A stretch of 36,539 nt of DNA from Pelagibacteraceae bacterium AG-359-O02. GTDB taxonomy: Bacteria; Pseudomonadota; Alphaproteobacteria; Pelagibacterales; Pelagibacteraceae. The notes below the pieces were generated by a model. That model searched no databases, was not told where the DNA came from, and saw only the letters and a list, made by a program, of their open reading frames with translations. Each line of letters opens with the position of its first letter. Positions within the stretch are counted from its first letter, which is position 1. Shown one piece after another: positions 7,487-15,747 of the stretch. The DNA is taken from the NCBI GenBank assembly GCA_003280485.1, contig QCEU01000011.1, positions 1-36,539 on the forward strand. The letters are read 5' to 3'. The translations under genes and the position numbers were made by a program.

Positions 7487-8860
7487 TTAGACTGAACTAA
7501 TTCTAAACATGTTTTCTACAATAGGTAATTGATCTCTTTTGGACAAAAGAACAACCGTATCGTCTTTTTGAAATATATAACTTGAGCTTGGAATAATAAC
7601 ATTTTGATCTCTTAATATTGCTCCAATTCTTATTTCATCAGGTAAATTTGAGTCTTTTAATTGTTTGTTTATTAACTCAGAGGTCTCAATGATATCTGCC
7701 TCTATAACCTCATATTCACCATTTAAAATTGTATAAGCGTTTTCAATTGTTCCTTTATGAACATGTTTTAAAATACTTGAAACTGTATTCATTCTTGGAT
7801 CAATTAAATCATCAATTTTTAACGAAGATTGTAGTAATGAATAATTAGGCTTGTTTATCAAAGCCATTGTTCTTTTATCTTTAGAAAATTTTTCAACTAT
7901 TACACTTACCATTAGGTTGTCCTCATCATCATTAGTTAAAGCCAAAACTGTTTCAACTTCATCAATATTAGCCTCGCTTAAAACATCTTCGTCCAAACCA
8001 TTACCATTAATCACAATAGTATCATTGAGTTCATTGGCTATATATTCTGCTCTAGATTTATCTTTTTCAATTATCTTAACCCTCGCAGAGTCAAATGATT
8101 TTTCAATATTTTTAGCTAGATTAAAACCAATGTTTCCACCTCCAATAATTAACATTTTGTTTGAAATTTTTTCATCATGTCCAAATACAGTCAAAGTTTC
8201 TTGCATTTGACTACTGCTAACAACCACATAAGCTTTATCATTAAGTTGAAGTTGATCTGTTTTTTTCATTACAATAAATTTTTCATTTCTAATAACACCA
8301 AGAATGTAGGCATTTAATTTTGGAAATTTTTTTGTAAGTTCATTTAGTTTTATTCCTTGGATTGAACATTTTTTATCTATCAAAATTTCTAATAATCTAA
8401 TTTTATTTTCTGCAAAAGGCACATTATCTAAAGTACCAGGTGCCTCTAATTTCCGCTGAATAGATTTTGCAATCTCAATTTCTGGAGAAATAATATTATC
8501 AATTGGTAAATTTTCTCTATTAAATAAACCTGAATATTTTGGATCAAGATATTCTTGAAATCTTATTCTAGCAATTTTTTTTGGAACTTGAAATAATGAA
8601 AAAGCTATTTGGCATATCAACATATTAATTTCATCATTTCTAGTAACAGCAATTATCATGTCAGCATCCTTTGTATTTGCTTTTTCCAATATGGCTGGTG
8701 ATGTTGCCTTTCCAACAATTGCTTTGACATCTAAAGTTTCGTTTATTTTTTGAATATCATCACTTGATTGATCTATCATTGTAATTGAGTGATTTTGCTC
8801 AATTAACATTTTTGCTATTGTAGACCCTACTCTGCCTGCTCCGCATATAATAATATTCAT
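7487..8860 (-). CDS. trkA: Trk potassium uptake regulator, NAD-binding
   Basis: A 457-residue cytosolic gating ring subunit with the duplicated RCK layout of TrkA. The first Rossmann domain begins IIICGAGRVGSTIAKML (GAGRVG at 7-12), followed by a TrkA-C domain around 145-225. A second Rossmann domain has IIGGGNIGFNLAKNI (GGGNIG at 240-245), with a second TrkA-C domain to the end. NAD(H)- or nucleotide-dependent control of TrkH is established for the family. The ATG overlaps the ntrX stop by one base, the usual ntrX-trkA arrangement of Alphaproteobacteria. Confidence 0.95.
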   Translation of the reverse strand: MNIIICGAGRVGSTIAKMLIEQNHSITMIDQSSDDIQKINETLDVKAIVGKATSPAILEKANTKDADMIIAVTRNDEINMLICQIAFSLFQVPKKIARIRFQEYLDPKYSGLFNRENLPIDNIISPEIEIAKSIQRKLEAPGTLDNVPFAENKIRLLEILIDKKCSIQGIKLNELTKKFPKLNAYILGVIRNEKFIVMKKTDQLQLNDKAYVVVSSSQMQETLTVFGHDEKISNKMLIIGGGNIGFNLAKNIEKSFDSARVKIIEKDKSRAEYIANELNDTIVINGNGLDEDVLSEANIDEVETVLALTNDDEDNLMVSVIVEKFSKDKRTMALINKPNYSLLQSSLKIDDLIDPRMNTVSSILKHVHKGTIENAYTILNGEYEVIEADIIETSELINKQLKDSNLPDEIRIGAILRDQNVIIPSSSYIFQKDDTVVLLSKRDQLPIVENMFRISSV

Positions 8861-10215
8861 TAGTTTAAATCTTTAACCCCAAGTAGTTTTAATTTTCTAT
8901 GTAAAGCAGATCTTTCCATACCTATAAATTTTGCAGTTTTAGAAATATTTCCACTAAATTTTTTTAATTGCGAAACTAGATATTGTTTTTCAAAACTTTC
9001 TCTCGCTTCTTTAAGTGGAATTGTAAGAGTTTCTGTTACAGAAAATTCATTTTCGATTGACCTAGACAGGGACTCTTTAATTATATTCATTAATCTCTCA
9101 TTATCTTCACCAGGCGATAATATAGCTATTCTTTCTATTAGATTTCTCAGCTCTCTCACATTTCCTGGCCAATCGTAATTGAGTAAGTAATTGTTATCTA
9201 TAATCTTAAATTTTTTAAAATTGTTAGCCTCACAAATATTTTCAATAAAATAATCAATTAGTATTGGGATATCATCAATTCTCTTATTTAATGGATCTAT
9301 TTTTATATTAAACACATTTAATCGGTGAAACAAATCTTCTCTAAAATTTCCAAACTTAATTTCTTGTTGAACATCTTTACTGTTTGTACAAATAATTCTT
9401 ACATCAACCTTTATATCATGATTGCTATTTATTCTTTTAAATTTTTGATCTATCACAACTCTTAAAATTTTTGACTGTGTTTCAAGTGGAATTTCCGTAA
9501 CTTCATCAATCAACAGTATACCTCCTGATGCTTTCTCAAGTGCTCCATAAAATATTGAGCCATCGTTTTTTTCTTCTCCGAATAACTCAAGTTCATATTT
9601 TTTTGCATCTAGAAGAGCTCCGTTGATTACTATAAATGGACCAGTTTTGCGTTTAGAATTTTTATGTATCTTTCTTGAAATTAATTCTTTTCCTGACCCT
9701 GTGGGTCCGCTAATAAATATTCTACTTTCTGATTTTGATAGTTTATTTATCTGATCTTTGATTGAGAGTATATTAGAACTTTTTCCTACTAATTCAAACG
9801 TATGAAAAAGTTTAGTATTTAAAGTTTTATTTTCATTTTTTAAATTGTAATTTTCAACCGCTCTATTTACAAAATTTAAAAGTCTTTCTTTATCAAATGG
9901 TTTTTGAATAAATTCAAATGCACCAGATTTTAATGAATTTACAGCCATCTCAATATTAGCGTGACCTGATATCATTATTACTGGTAAATCGGGATTTTTC
10001 TTCTTAATGTGGTTTAACAACAAAATACCATCGTTATCGCCTTTGTCTAATTTAACATCAATTATTGCAACATCTGGAAGTTTTTTGTCAATTTCGGTTA
10101 AAGCTTGATTAAAGTTTGCAGCGAGTCTTGTCTTATATCCTGAATCCTTAATTAATTCGTCAAGTATTGATCTTATATCTGCATTGTCGTCTATAATTAA
10201 AATTTCAGCTGACAT
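8860..10215 (-). CDS. ntrX: NtrX-type response regulator without GAFTGA loop
   Basis: A 451-residue response regulator. The receiver domain is at 1-122, with acidic pocket D9/D10, phospho-acceptor D53, and K105. The AAA+ domain is at about 140-370, with Walker A GPTGSGKE (170-177), Walker B GGILLIDEV (231-239) and WPGNVRELRNLIER (349-362). A Fis-type HTH is at 420-443. The loop after ELFGEEK (210-216), where sigma-54 activators have GAFTGA, reads NDGSIFYGALEKA, so sigma-54 contact should be lost. It probably acts as a sigma-70-type regulator or repressor. The NtrX family controls nitrogen, redox and envelope genes. It overlaps ntrY and trkA by one base each. Confidence 0.92.
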   Translation of the reverse strand: MSAEILIIDDNADIRSILDELIKDSGYKTRLAANFNQALTEIDKKLPDVAIIDVKLDKGDNDGILLLNHIKKKNPDLPVIMISGHANIEMAVNSLKSGAFEFIQKPFDKERLLNFVNRAVENYNLKNENKTLNTKLFHTFELVGKSSNILSIKDQINKLSKSESRIFISGPTGSGKELISRKIHKNSKRKTGPFIVINGALLDAKKYELELFGEEKNDGSIFYGALEKASGGILLIDEVTEIPLETQSKILRVVIDQKFKRINSNHDIKVDVRIICTNSKDVQQEIKFGNFREDLFHRLNVFNIKIDPLNKRIDDIPILIDYFIENICEANNFKKFKIIDNNYLLNYDWPGNVRELRNLIERIAILSPGEDNERLMNIIKESLSRSIENEFSVTETLTIPLKEARESFEKQYLVSQLKKFSGNISKTAKFIGMERSALHRKLKLLGVKDLN

Positions 10216-11993
10216 TATTTTTTGTATGGAATTATAATTTGAATTTTTGCACCGTATTTATGATTTAAAAATTTAATTGATCCTTCATGATCACTAATAA
10301 TTTTATCTACAATTGATAATCCTAATCCAGTTCCTTTTTCTTTAGTTGTAAAATAAGGTTTAATTATATCTTTAGTTTTTTTATTTTTAAATCCAGTTCC
10401 GGTATCAACAATATTAATGTTTATATAATCTCTTCTTTGTCTAATTTCTATATCTATATTTTTGCTTGTTTTGCTGTCTTTTTCTGCTTTTTCTTGAATA
10501 CTTTCTACAGAATTTTTGATGAGATTAAAAAATAATCTATTGAACTGTTCGTTGTCAAAACTTAACACCACTTCTTTTGGTAAATGATTAACTAATCTAA
10601 TTTTAACTGAATTATCAAATTTACTTACCAAGCTGATATTTTCATTAATGACATTATTTAAGTTATTTGGTTTAAATAATGGTTTTGGCATTCTAGCAAA
10701 ATCAGAGAATTCATTTACCAGATTTTCAATTTGTTTTATTTGTTTAAGTATTGTTTTAAGATTATTCAAATATTTTTCTTGTCTTTCATTTTCAACATTT
10801 GGTAAATATTTCGTTTTTAGGTTGTCAATAGTTAATTGTATTGGTGTTAATGGATTTTTAATTTCATGAGCTAATTTTCTTGCAACATTTTCCCAGGCTT
10901 CATGTCGTTCATTAGTTAATAATTTTTCTTGTTGATTCTTTAATCTCTCAATCATTGAATTAAAATTTTTATTTAGTCGTTCCATTTCAATATCTGCTTT
11001 CAGATCAGGTACCTTCGTATCGAGGTTTCCTCTACCAATACTTTCTGAGGCAGTTATCAAATTATTTATCGATATAAAAAAACGAGATGAAAATCTTATC
11101 GCAATCGTTATAGATAAAAAGAGAAGAAGTGTAACAAGCGTAACATAAATTATTGCAAACGAGATCCTAATGCCTAAATTTTGATTTTCTACAGTATAGT
11201 AAAAATTTATAGCTTCTTCAGATTCGATTAGATAATTAGATATATTTTTATCTATATTTTTTAATACATATAAAAATGTATTATCATAGTTAGATAGCCT
11301 AACTACTGCTGCTGATTTATTTTCAAAAGTATTTATTATCTTTAATGGTCTATCATCATTTCTTACCATCTGCATAGCTCTATCTTCAATTTTTTTATAA
11401 TCTGAATTCGCTGCAGATATTAATAATTTTCCATCTTTATTTATTAAGTGAAGCTGATCAATATCTCTAAGAAATCTCTGAGTGTTTAGTATAATTTGAT
11501 ATCTTTCAGGGTCAGATTTATACAATTCTGAATATTTATTTAAATCAAATGCTATTAATACAATCTCGGACTCTATTTTATTTCTTTTTTCGTCAACATA
11601 ATTTTTAGCTATTTCATATGAATTATTAACAGCTGTGGTAATTTTTTTGTCAAAATATTTCTCCAATGCAAAAGAAAAAATAAATAGTGAAAAAATAGCA
11701 ATTAATAATGATGGTATTAGAGTAAAGAGAGCAAATGAAATTATATATTTTCTGTTGGCAACAGAACCTCTTACATTAATATTGTTTCTAATAGAATTTT
11801 TAATATCTATAAATATCAATACAAAAAATAAAAGTACCAAAGCGATGTTAGATATAAGAAGAATTTCAAGACTATCTTCATTAAGTTTGATAAAGCTTTT
11901 ATTGATAAATGTTAAAAATGTAAGAAAACCTAATGAAATAGTTAATATAAATATGACTATAATAAACAAATTTCTTTTTAACAAAGCAAACAT
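10215..11993 (-). CDS. ntrY: NtrY-type sensor histidine kinase, short form
   Basis: A 592-residue membrane kinase, partner of NtrX. Hydrophobic segments lie near 8-29, 43-63, 84-110 and 275-299, with a periplasmic sensor region of about 165 residues before the last. A HAMP domain is at ~300-352. The H-box LAHEIKNPLTP (His376) follows almost at once. The ATPase domain has the N-box FFNLIKNSVES and G-boxes DTGTGF and GTGLGLSI. Typical NtrY proteins are longer and have a PAS domain between HAMP and H-box; there is no space for one here. The gene is the first of the operon and is divergent from ispDF across only 37 bp. Confidence 0.92.
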   Translation of the reverse strand: MFALLKRNLFIIVIFILTISLGFLTFLTFINKSFIKLNEDSLEILLISNIALVLLFFVLIFIDIKNSIRNNINVRGSVANRKYIISFALFTLIPSLLIAIFSLFIFSFALEKYFDKKITTAVNNSYEIAKNYVDEKRNKIESEIVLIAFDLNKYSELYKSDPERYQIILNTQRFLRDIDQLHLINKDGKLLISAANSDYKKIEDRAMQMVRNDDRPLKIINTFENKSAAVVRLSNYDNTFLYVLKNIDKNISNYLIESEEAINFYYTVENQNLGIRISFAIIYVTLVTLLLFLSITIAIRFSSRFFISINNLITASESIGRGNLDTKVPDLKADIEMERLNKNFNSMIERLKNQQEKLLTNERHEAWENVARKLAHEIKNPLTPIQLTIDNLKTKYLPNVENERQEKYLNNLKTILKQIKQIENLVNEFSDFARMPKPLFKPNNLNNVINENISLVSKFDNSVKIRLVNHLPKEVVLSFDNEQFNRLFFNLIKNSVESIQEKAEKDSKTSKNIDIEIRQRRDYININIVDTGTGFKNKKTKDIIKPYFTTKEKGTGLGLSIVDKIISDHEGSIKFLNHKYGAKIQIIIPYKK

Positions 11994-12030
11994 AATTTAA
12001 AAATATATTAAAAAAAATTTTATAATAATC
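11994..12030. promoter_or_regulatory. 37-bp divergent promoter region, ntrY / ispDF
   Basis: This spacer contains only A/T except for one C, and must serve both divergent genes. TATAAT at 12021-12026 is a perfect -10 hexamer for the plus strand, but it ends only 4 bp before the ispDF ATG, so its transcript would begin at or just inside the start codon. No good -35 or Shine-Dalgarno is visible for either gene. Real promoters may lie inside the neighbouring coding regions. Confidence 0.4.
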
Positions 12031-13137
12031 ATGACTAATTGTTTTATACTACTAGCTGCAGGCAAAGGTAAGAGATTTAAATCAAATAATCCAAAACAAT
12101 TTACAAATTATATAAATAAACCCTTATTTATGCATTCAGTAGACAAAGCAGTAAAATCTAAGTTATTTAAGTCAATAATAATCGTATCAAATGTACCAAT
12201 TAAAAGTATTAAAGATAAATCTATTAAAGTCATTAAAGGCGGTAGAGAGAGATATCAATCATCACAAAAAGCTTTGAATTTTATTAAGAATAAAAGATTT
12301 ACAAATGTTTTTATTCATGATGCAGCACGACCAAATTTTTCAATTAAATTATTAAAAAAGCTAAACTCAAATCTAAAAAAAAACAAAGCCGTGGTGCCTT
12401 ATGTTACAACTAATAACTCATCAAAATATAAAATAGAAAATAAAATTCAGAATTTAAAAAGAGAAAATTTGCTATTTACACAGACACCGCAATGTTTTGA
12501 TTTTAAAACTTTGTACCATCTTAGCAAATTAAATAATACAAAAATCACTGATGAAGCATCATTATTTTTAAATAATAATAAAATAGTTAAATTTATTAAA
12601 GGTGAGGAAAATAATTTCAAAATTACAACAAAATCAGATTTAAAAAAAAAAAATATTCAAAATTTTTATGGGATAGGATTTGATATACATAGATTAATTA
12701 AAAATAAACAATTATACCTTGGTGGAATAAAAATCCCCTTTCATTCTGGTCTACAAGGTCATTCTGATGGAGATGTAATTATCCATGCCATAATAGATGG
12801 CTTACTTGGTGCTATGAGAAAAATGGATATTGGAACTCTTTATCCAAGTAATAATAAAAAATTTAAAAATATAAGATCACCCAATATGTTGACCCCTATT
12901 TTGAAAAAATTGGATAAAGAGGGATATTTTATAAATAATGTCGACATAAATTTAATTTGTGAAAGACCTAAAGTCTCAAAATATAGAAAAAAAATTATTA
13001 GTTCATTGTCTAATTTGCTCAATGTAAATAAAGATCAAATTAATCTAAAAGGTAAAACAGTAGAAAAACTAGGCTTGATAGGAAGGGAAAAAGCTATTGC
13101 GTGTGAATCAATAATTTCATTAAATTATTATGGTTAA
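12031..13137 (+). CDS. ispDF: Bifunctional MEP-pathway enzyme IspD-IspF
   Basis: A 368-residue fusion covering two non-adjacent steps of isoprenoid synthesis: CTP-dependent cytidylyl transfer to MEP (IspD) and cyclisation to MEcPP (IspF). The IspD domain (~1-208) has LLAAGKGKRFKSNNPKQF for nucleotide binding, GGRERYQSSQKAL, and FIHDAARP. The IspF domain (~213-368) has GIGFDIHRL (metal-binding Asp and His), GHSDGDVIIHAIIDGLLGA, and DIGTLYPS. Such fusions are common in Alphaproteobacteria. It is first in a plus-strand operon with pgpA (8-bp overlap) and pncC. Another MEP gene, dxr, is near the right end of the window. Confidence 0.95.
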   Translation: MTNCFILLAAGKGKRFKSNNPKQFTNYINKPLFMHSVDKAVKSKLFKSIIIVSNVPIKSIKDKSIKVIKGGRERYQSSQKALNFIKNKRFTNVFIHDAARPNFSIKLLKKLNSNLKKNKAVVPYVTTNNSSKYKIENKIQNLKRENLLFTQTPQCFDFKTLYHLSKLNNTKITDEASLFLNNNKIVKFIKGEENNFKITTKSDLKKKNIQNFYGIGFDIHRLIKNKQLYLGGIKIPFHSGLQGHSDGDVIIHAIIDGLLGAMRKMDIGTLYPSNNKKFKNIRSPNMLTPILKKLDKEGYFINNVDINLICERPKVSKYRKKIISSLSNLLNVNKDQINLKGKTVEKLGLIGREKAIACESIISLNYYG

Positions 13138-13624
13138 AATAATAAATTCTTTATTTGTTACAATGTTTGGCATTGGAAAATTACCAAGAATACCTGGGAG
13201 TTATGCTTCTTTAGTTACTGTTATCATTTTATATATATTATTTCATATTTTTTCAGTACCAGCAGATGTTTTTTTGTTTTTATTATTGGGAATTTTTATA
13301 ATTTCACTTTTTGCAGTAAATTTGTTCATTAAAGATTTAACTAATAAGGATCCAAAAGAGGTTGTTATTGATGAATTTATTGGTCAATCAATACCAATAT
13401 GCCTTTATGAAATTGCACATACCGAACCATCAGATCCAGCAAGGGTGCTAACATTTTATTTTATAATGTTTATTCTTTTTAGAATTTTTGATATCGCAAA
13501 ACCCTACCCGGTAAGTTATTACGATAAAAATTTTAAAAATAGCTTTGGTGTTTTAATGGATGATGTTTGTGCTGGATTATATGTGGTAGCAATTTTCGTA
13601 TTTTATATGATTATTACCTCATGA
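13130..13624 (+). CDS. pgpA: Phosphatidylglycerophosphatase A
   Basis: A 164-residue inner-membrane enzyme that removes phosphate from phosphatidylglycerol phosphate, the last step to phosphatidylglycerol. Family signatures are visible in order: MFGIGKLPRIPGSYASL near the N-terminus, KDPKEVVIDEFIGQSIP with conserved acidic residues, FRIFDIAKPYPVSYYDK, and GVLMDDVCAGLYV with the DD pair. Hydrophobic segments lie at ~25-66 and at the C-terminus. The start overlaps ispDF by 8 bp and the stop overlaps the pncC ATG (ATGA), suggesting translational coupling. Confidence 0.93.
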   Translation: MVKIINSLFVTMFGIGKLPRIPGSYASLVTVIILYILFHIFSVPADVFLFLLLGIFIISLFAVNLFIKDLTNKDPKEVVIDEFIGQSIPICLYEIAHTEPSDPARVLTFYFIMFILFRIFDIAKPYPVSYYDKNFKNSFGVLMDDVCAGLYVVAIFVFYMIITS

Positions 13625-14091
13625 ATAATATATCCTTAAAAATTGTAAAGTTACTAACTAAAAAAAAACTAACAGTATCATTTGCAGAATCCTGCACCGG
13701 AGGACTTTTAGCAAGTTCAATTACATCTATTAGCGGGTCATCTAAAGTATTTAATATAGGACTAGTGACTTATTCTAATAATGCAAAAGTAAAATTGCTT
13801 CAAGTTCCAAAGAAAACTATTACAAAATATGGAGCAGTAAGCTATGAAACCTGTCTATCGATGGTCAAAAATTTAAGCAAAATTAGTAAAGCAAACATAT
13901 CAATCTCCATCACTGGTGTCGCAGGACCGAATGGTGGTACAAATGAAAAGCCAGTTGGACTTGTTTTTATAGGTCTTAAAAAAGGACGTAGAATAATTAT
14001 AAAAAAAAATCTATTTAAAAGCAAACAAAGAGTTTCGATTCAAAAAGCAACTGTAAATAAGTCTCTTAAAATGATTTTGAACATACTATAA
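13621..14091 (+). CDS. pncC: CinA-family nicotinamide-nucleotide amidohydrolase
   Basis: A 156-residue stand-alone CinA C-terminal domain. Family members of this type (PncC) deamidate NMN to NaMN in the pyridine-nucleotide salvage cycle. The signatures VSFAESCTGGLLAS, GLVTYSNNAK and TGVAGPNGGTNEKPVGLVFI are complete. I place the start at the ATG at 13621, which overlaps the pgpA stop in ATGA. An in-frame upstream ATG at 13567 would add 18 residues translated from inside pgpA and unlike the family. The last 6 bp overlap the convergent ratA gene. Confidence 0.9.
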   Translation: MNNISLKIVKLLTKKKLTVSFAESCTGGLLASSITSISGSSKVFNIGLVTYSNNAKVKLLQVPKKTITKYGAVSYETCLSMVKNLSKISKANISISITGVAGPNGGTNEKPVGLVFIGLKKGRRIIIKKNLFKSKQRVSIQKATVNKSLKMILNIL

Positions 14092-14523
14092 ACTTTCAGC
14101 TCTTTTCTGAAATGCATCAGCTATTTTTTCAAGACCAAATTGAAAAGATTTTGTCATTAAAATATTCAAAAACTTATTTTTAATTTCAAAATCAACATCA
14201 AAAGTCACCTCTGTTAAATCTCCTTGATCCTGAAATTTCCAATTATTTTCTAAATAATTTAAAGGGCCATCTATATTTGTTACAAAAATTGTGTCATCTT
14301 TTTTATTAAATTTCACATCGCTTTTATAGGTATCTATAAAAGGTCCTTTTCCTATTGTTAGATCAGCAACAATAAGTGTTAGATCTCCTTTTTGTTTTCT
14401 TTCATGTACTTTTGAACCCTGGCAGAATGGAACAAATTCAGGGTATTTCTCAATATCTAAAACAAACTCTATGAGTTTGTCTTTTTTGTTATCAATTAAT
14501 CTCTTAACTGATGCTTTTGGCAT
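14086..14523 (-). CDS. START-like Coq10/RatA family protein
   Basis: A 145-residue SRPBCC (START-like) hydrophobic-pocket protein of the COQ10/RatA family. It begins [20 protein letters not shown] and has the family's DIEKYPEFVPFCQGSKV, DLTIGKGPFIDTYKSDV, NYLENNWKF, and a C-terminal helix with FGLEKIADAFQKRAE. The yeast homologue binds ubiquinone; the E. coli homologue RatA was described as inhibiting ribosome association. In Alphaproteobacteria it normally follows lipA, as here with a one-base overlap, and a quinone-related role is the usual inference. Family membership is firm; function is not shown by the sequence. Confidence 0.88.
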   Translation of the reverse strand: MPKASVKRLIDNKKDKLIEFVLDIEKYPEFVPFCQGSKVHERKQKGDLTLIVADLTIGKGPFIDTYKSDVKFNKKDDTIFVTNIDGPLNYLENNWKFQDQGDLTEVTFDVDFEIKNKFLNILMTKSFQFGLEKIADAFQKRAESL

Positions 14524-15455
14524 TAATGAATATTTTTTCTATTATTTTTAAGTTTATTAAAATCTTCATCAGCATGATAAGAAGATCTTGTTAAAGGTGA
14601 TGAAGATACTAATAAAAATCCTTTAGATTTTGCTATTTTTCCAAGCTCTTTAAATTCATCTGGATGGTAGTACCTATTTAAAGGATAGTGCTTTGTCGAA
14701 GGTTGAAGATATTGACCAATTGTTAAAAAATCAACTTCTGCAGACCTTAGATCATCCATAACTTGAATTATCTCATCTTTTGTTTCTCCAAATCCAACCA
14801 TAATCCCCGATTTAGTGAAAACATTTTTATTAAATTTTTTTGAATTTTTTAAAAGTTCTAATGATCCAAAGTATCTTGCCCCAGGTCTTACTTTTACGTA
14901 AAGACTAGGCACGGTTTCGATATTATGATTAAAAACATCTGGGCTTGCCTCCAATACTCTTTTATAAGCTTCTCCTTTTCTTAAGAAATCTGGCGTTAAA
15001 ACTTCAATTGTTGTATTTGGATTTTTTTTTCTTGTTGTAACAATAACATCATGAAAATGATTTGAACCACCATCGGCAAGATCATCTCTATCAACAGATG
15101 TAATAACAACATGTCTTAAACTTAATTTTTTAACTGCATTTGCTATTTTAATCGGCTCAAATTGATCTAATTTTTCTGGTTTTCCAGTTTTAACATCACA
15201 AAATGCACATGCTCTTGTACATGTGTCACCCATTATCATTAATGTTGCGTGCCTTTTGCTCCAGCATTCAGTAATATTAGGGCAGTTTGCTTCTTGGCAA
15301 ACTGTTACAAGGTTATCTTTATTAATAACTGTTTTAGTTAAAAAAAATTCTTTACTATTTAGAAGCTTGGATCTAATCCATCTAGGCTTTTTTTTGATAG
15401 GATTAATTGGTTTATTAACTTTTTCAGGATGTCTTGGTCTATTTTTAGTTTCCAT
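14523..15455 (-). CDS. lipA: Lipoyl synthase
   Basis: A 310-residue radical-SAM enzyme that inserts two sulfurs into the octanoyl group on E2/H-protein lysines. The auxiliary cluster motif [12 protein letters not shown] supplies Cys53, Cys58 and Cys64. The radical-SAM motif CTRACAFC supplies Cys79, Cys83 and Cys86. The C-terminal [13 protein letters not shown] contains the RSSYHA segment whose Ser ligates the auxiliary cluster in characterised LipA. It overlaps ftsB by 11 bp and ratA by one base. In related genomes pdhABC-lpd stand between ftsB and lipA; here they are missing. Confidence 0.97.
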   Translation of the reverse strand: METKNRPRHPEKVNKPINPIKKKPRWIRSKLLNSKEFFLTKTVINKDNLVTVCQEANCPNITECWSKRHATLMIMGDTCTRACAFCDVKTGKPEKLDQFEPIKIANAVKKLSLRHVVITSVDRDDLADGGSNHFHDVIVTTRKKNPNTTIEVLTPDFLRKGEAYKRVLEASPDVFNHNIETVPSLYVKVRPGARYFGSLELLKNSKKFNKNVFTKSGIMVGFGETKDEIIQVMDDLRSAEVDFLTIGQYLQPSTKHYPLNRYYHPDEFKELGKIAKSKGFLLVSSSPLTRSSYHADEDFNKLKNNRKNIH

Positions 15456-15747
15456 TATCTTTGATTATATAGGTAGTCTCACCTTCTTTTCCAAATAAAA
15501 ACTTTTCTCTTATTAATATTTCTATGAAATCTAGATCTATATTTTCTGTTAAAAGTGAATTTTTGTGCTCTAAATCTTCTATTTTGCTATTTATAGTAAT
15601 TTGATCATTCTTTAGTTGCTTATATATATCTTTCTTTTCCATGTATGAAATGAGACCTCTATCACCGTCTAATAAATTAAAGAAAAAATAGATAAAAAGG
15701 AATGTGATGATAAGAACAAAATAGTTTTTTTTTATTTTTTCTAACAT
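15445..15747 (-). CDS. ftsB: FtsB/DivIC-type septum formation initiator
   Basis: A 100-residue bitopic cell-division protein. One membrane segment (about residues 8-27: [20 protein letters not shown]) is followed by [12 protein letters not shown] coiled-coil-like stretch (~38-65) and the family-typical end [18 protein letters not shown] come next. In E. coli, FtsB links FtsQ and FtsL and activates septal wall synthesis. The placement directly after eno (one-base overlap) is the standard proteobacterial eno-ftsB pair and supports the call despite low sequence conservation. Confidence 0.88.
   Translation of the reverse strand: MLEKIKKNYFVLIITFLFIYFFFNLLDGDRGLISYMEKKDIYKQLKNDQITINSKIEDLEHKNSLLTENIDLDFIEILIREKFLFGKEGETTYIIKDNGN

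Noticed and set aside
13567..13620. Longer pncC start at 13567 inside pgpA
   Set aside because: The added residues are an out-of-frame reading of pgpA; the ATGA junction at 13621 fits operon structure and the family start.
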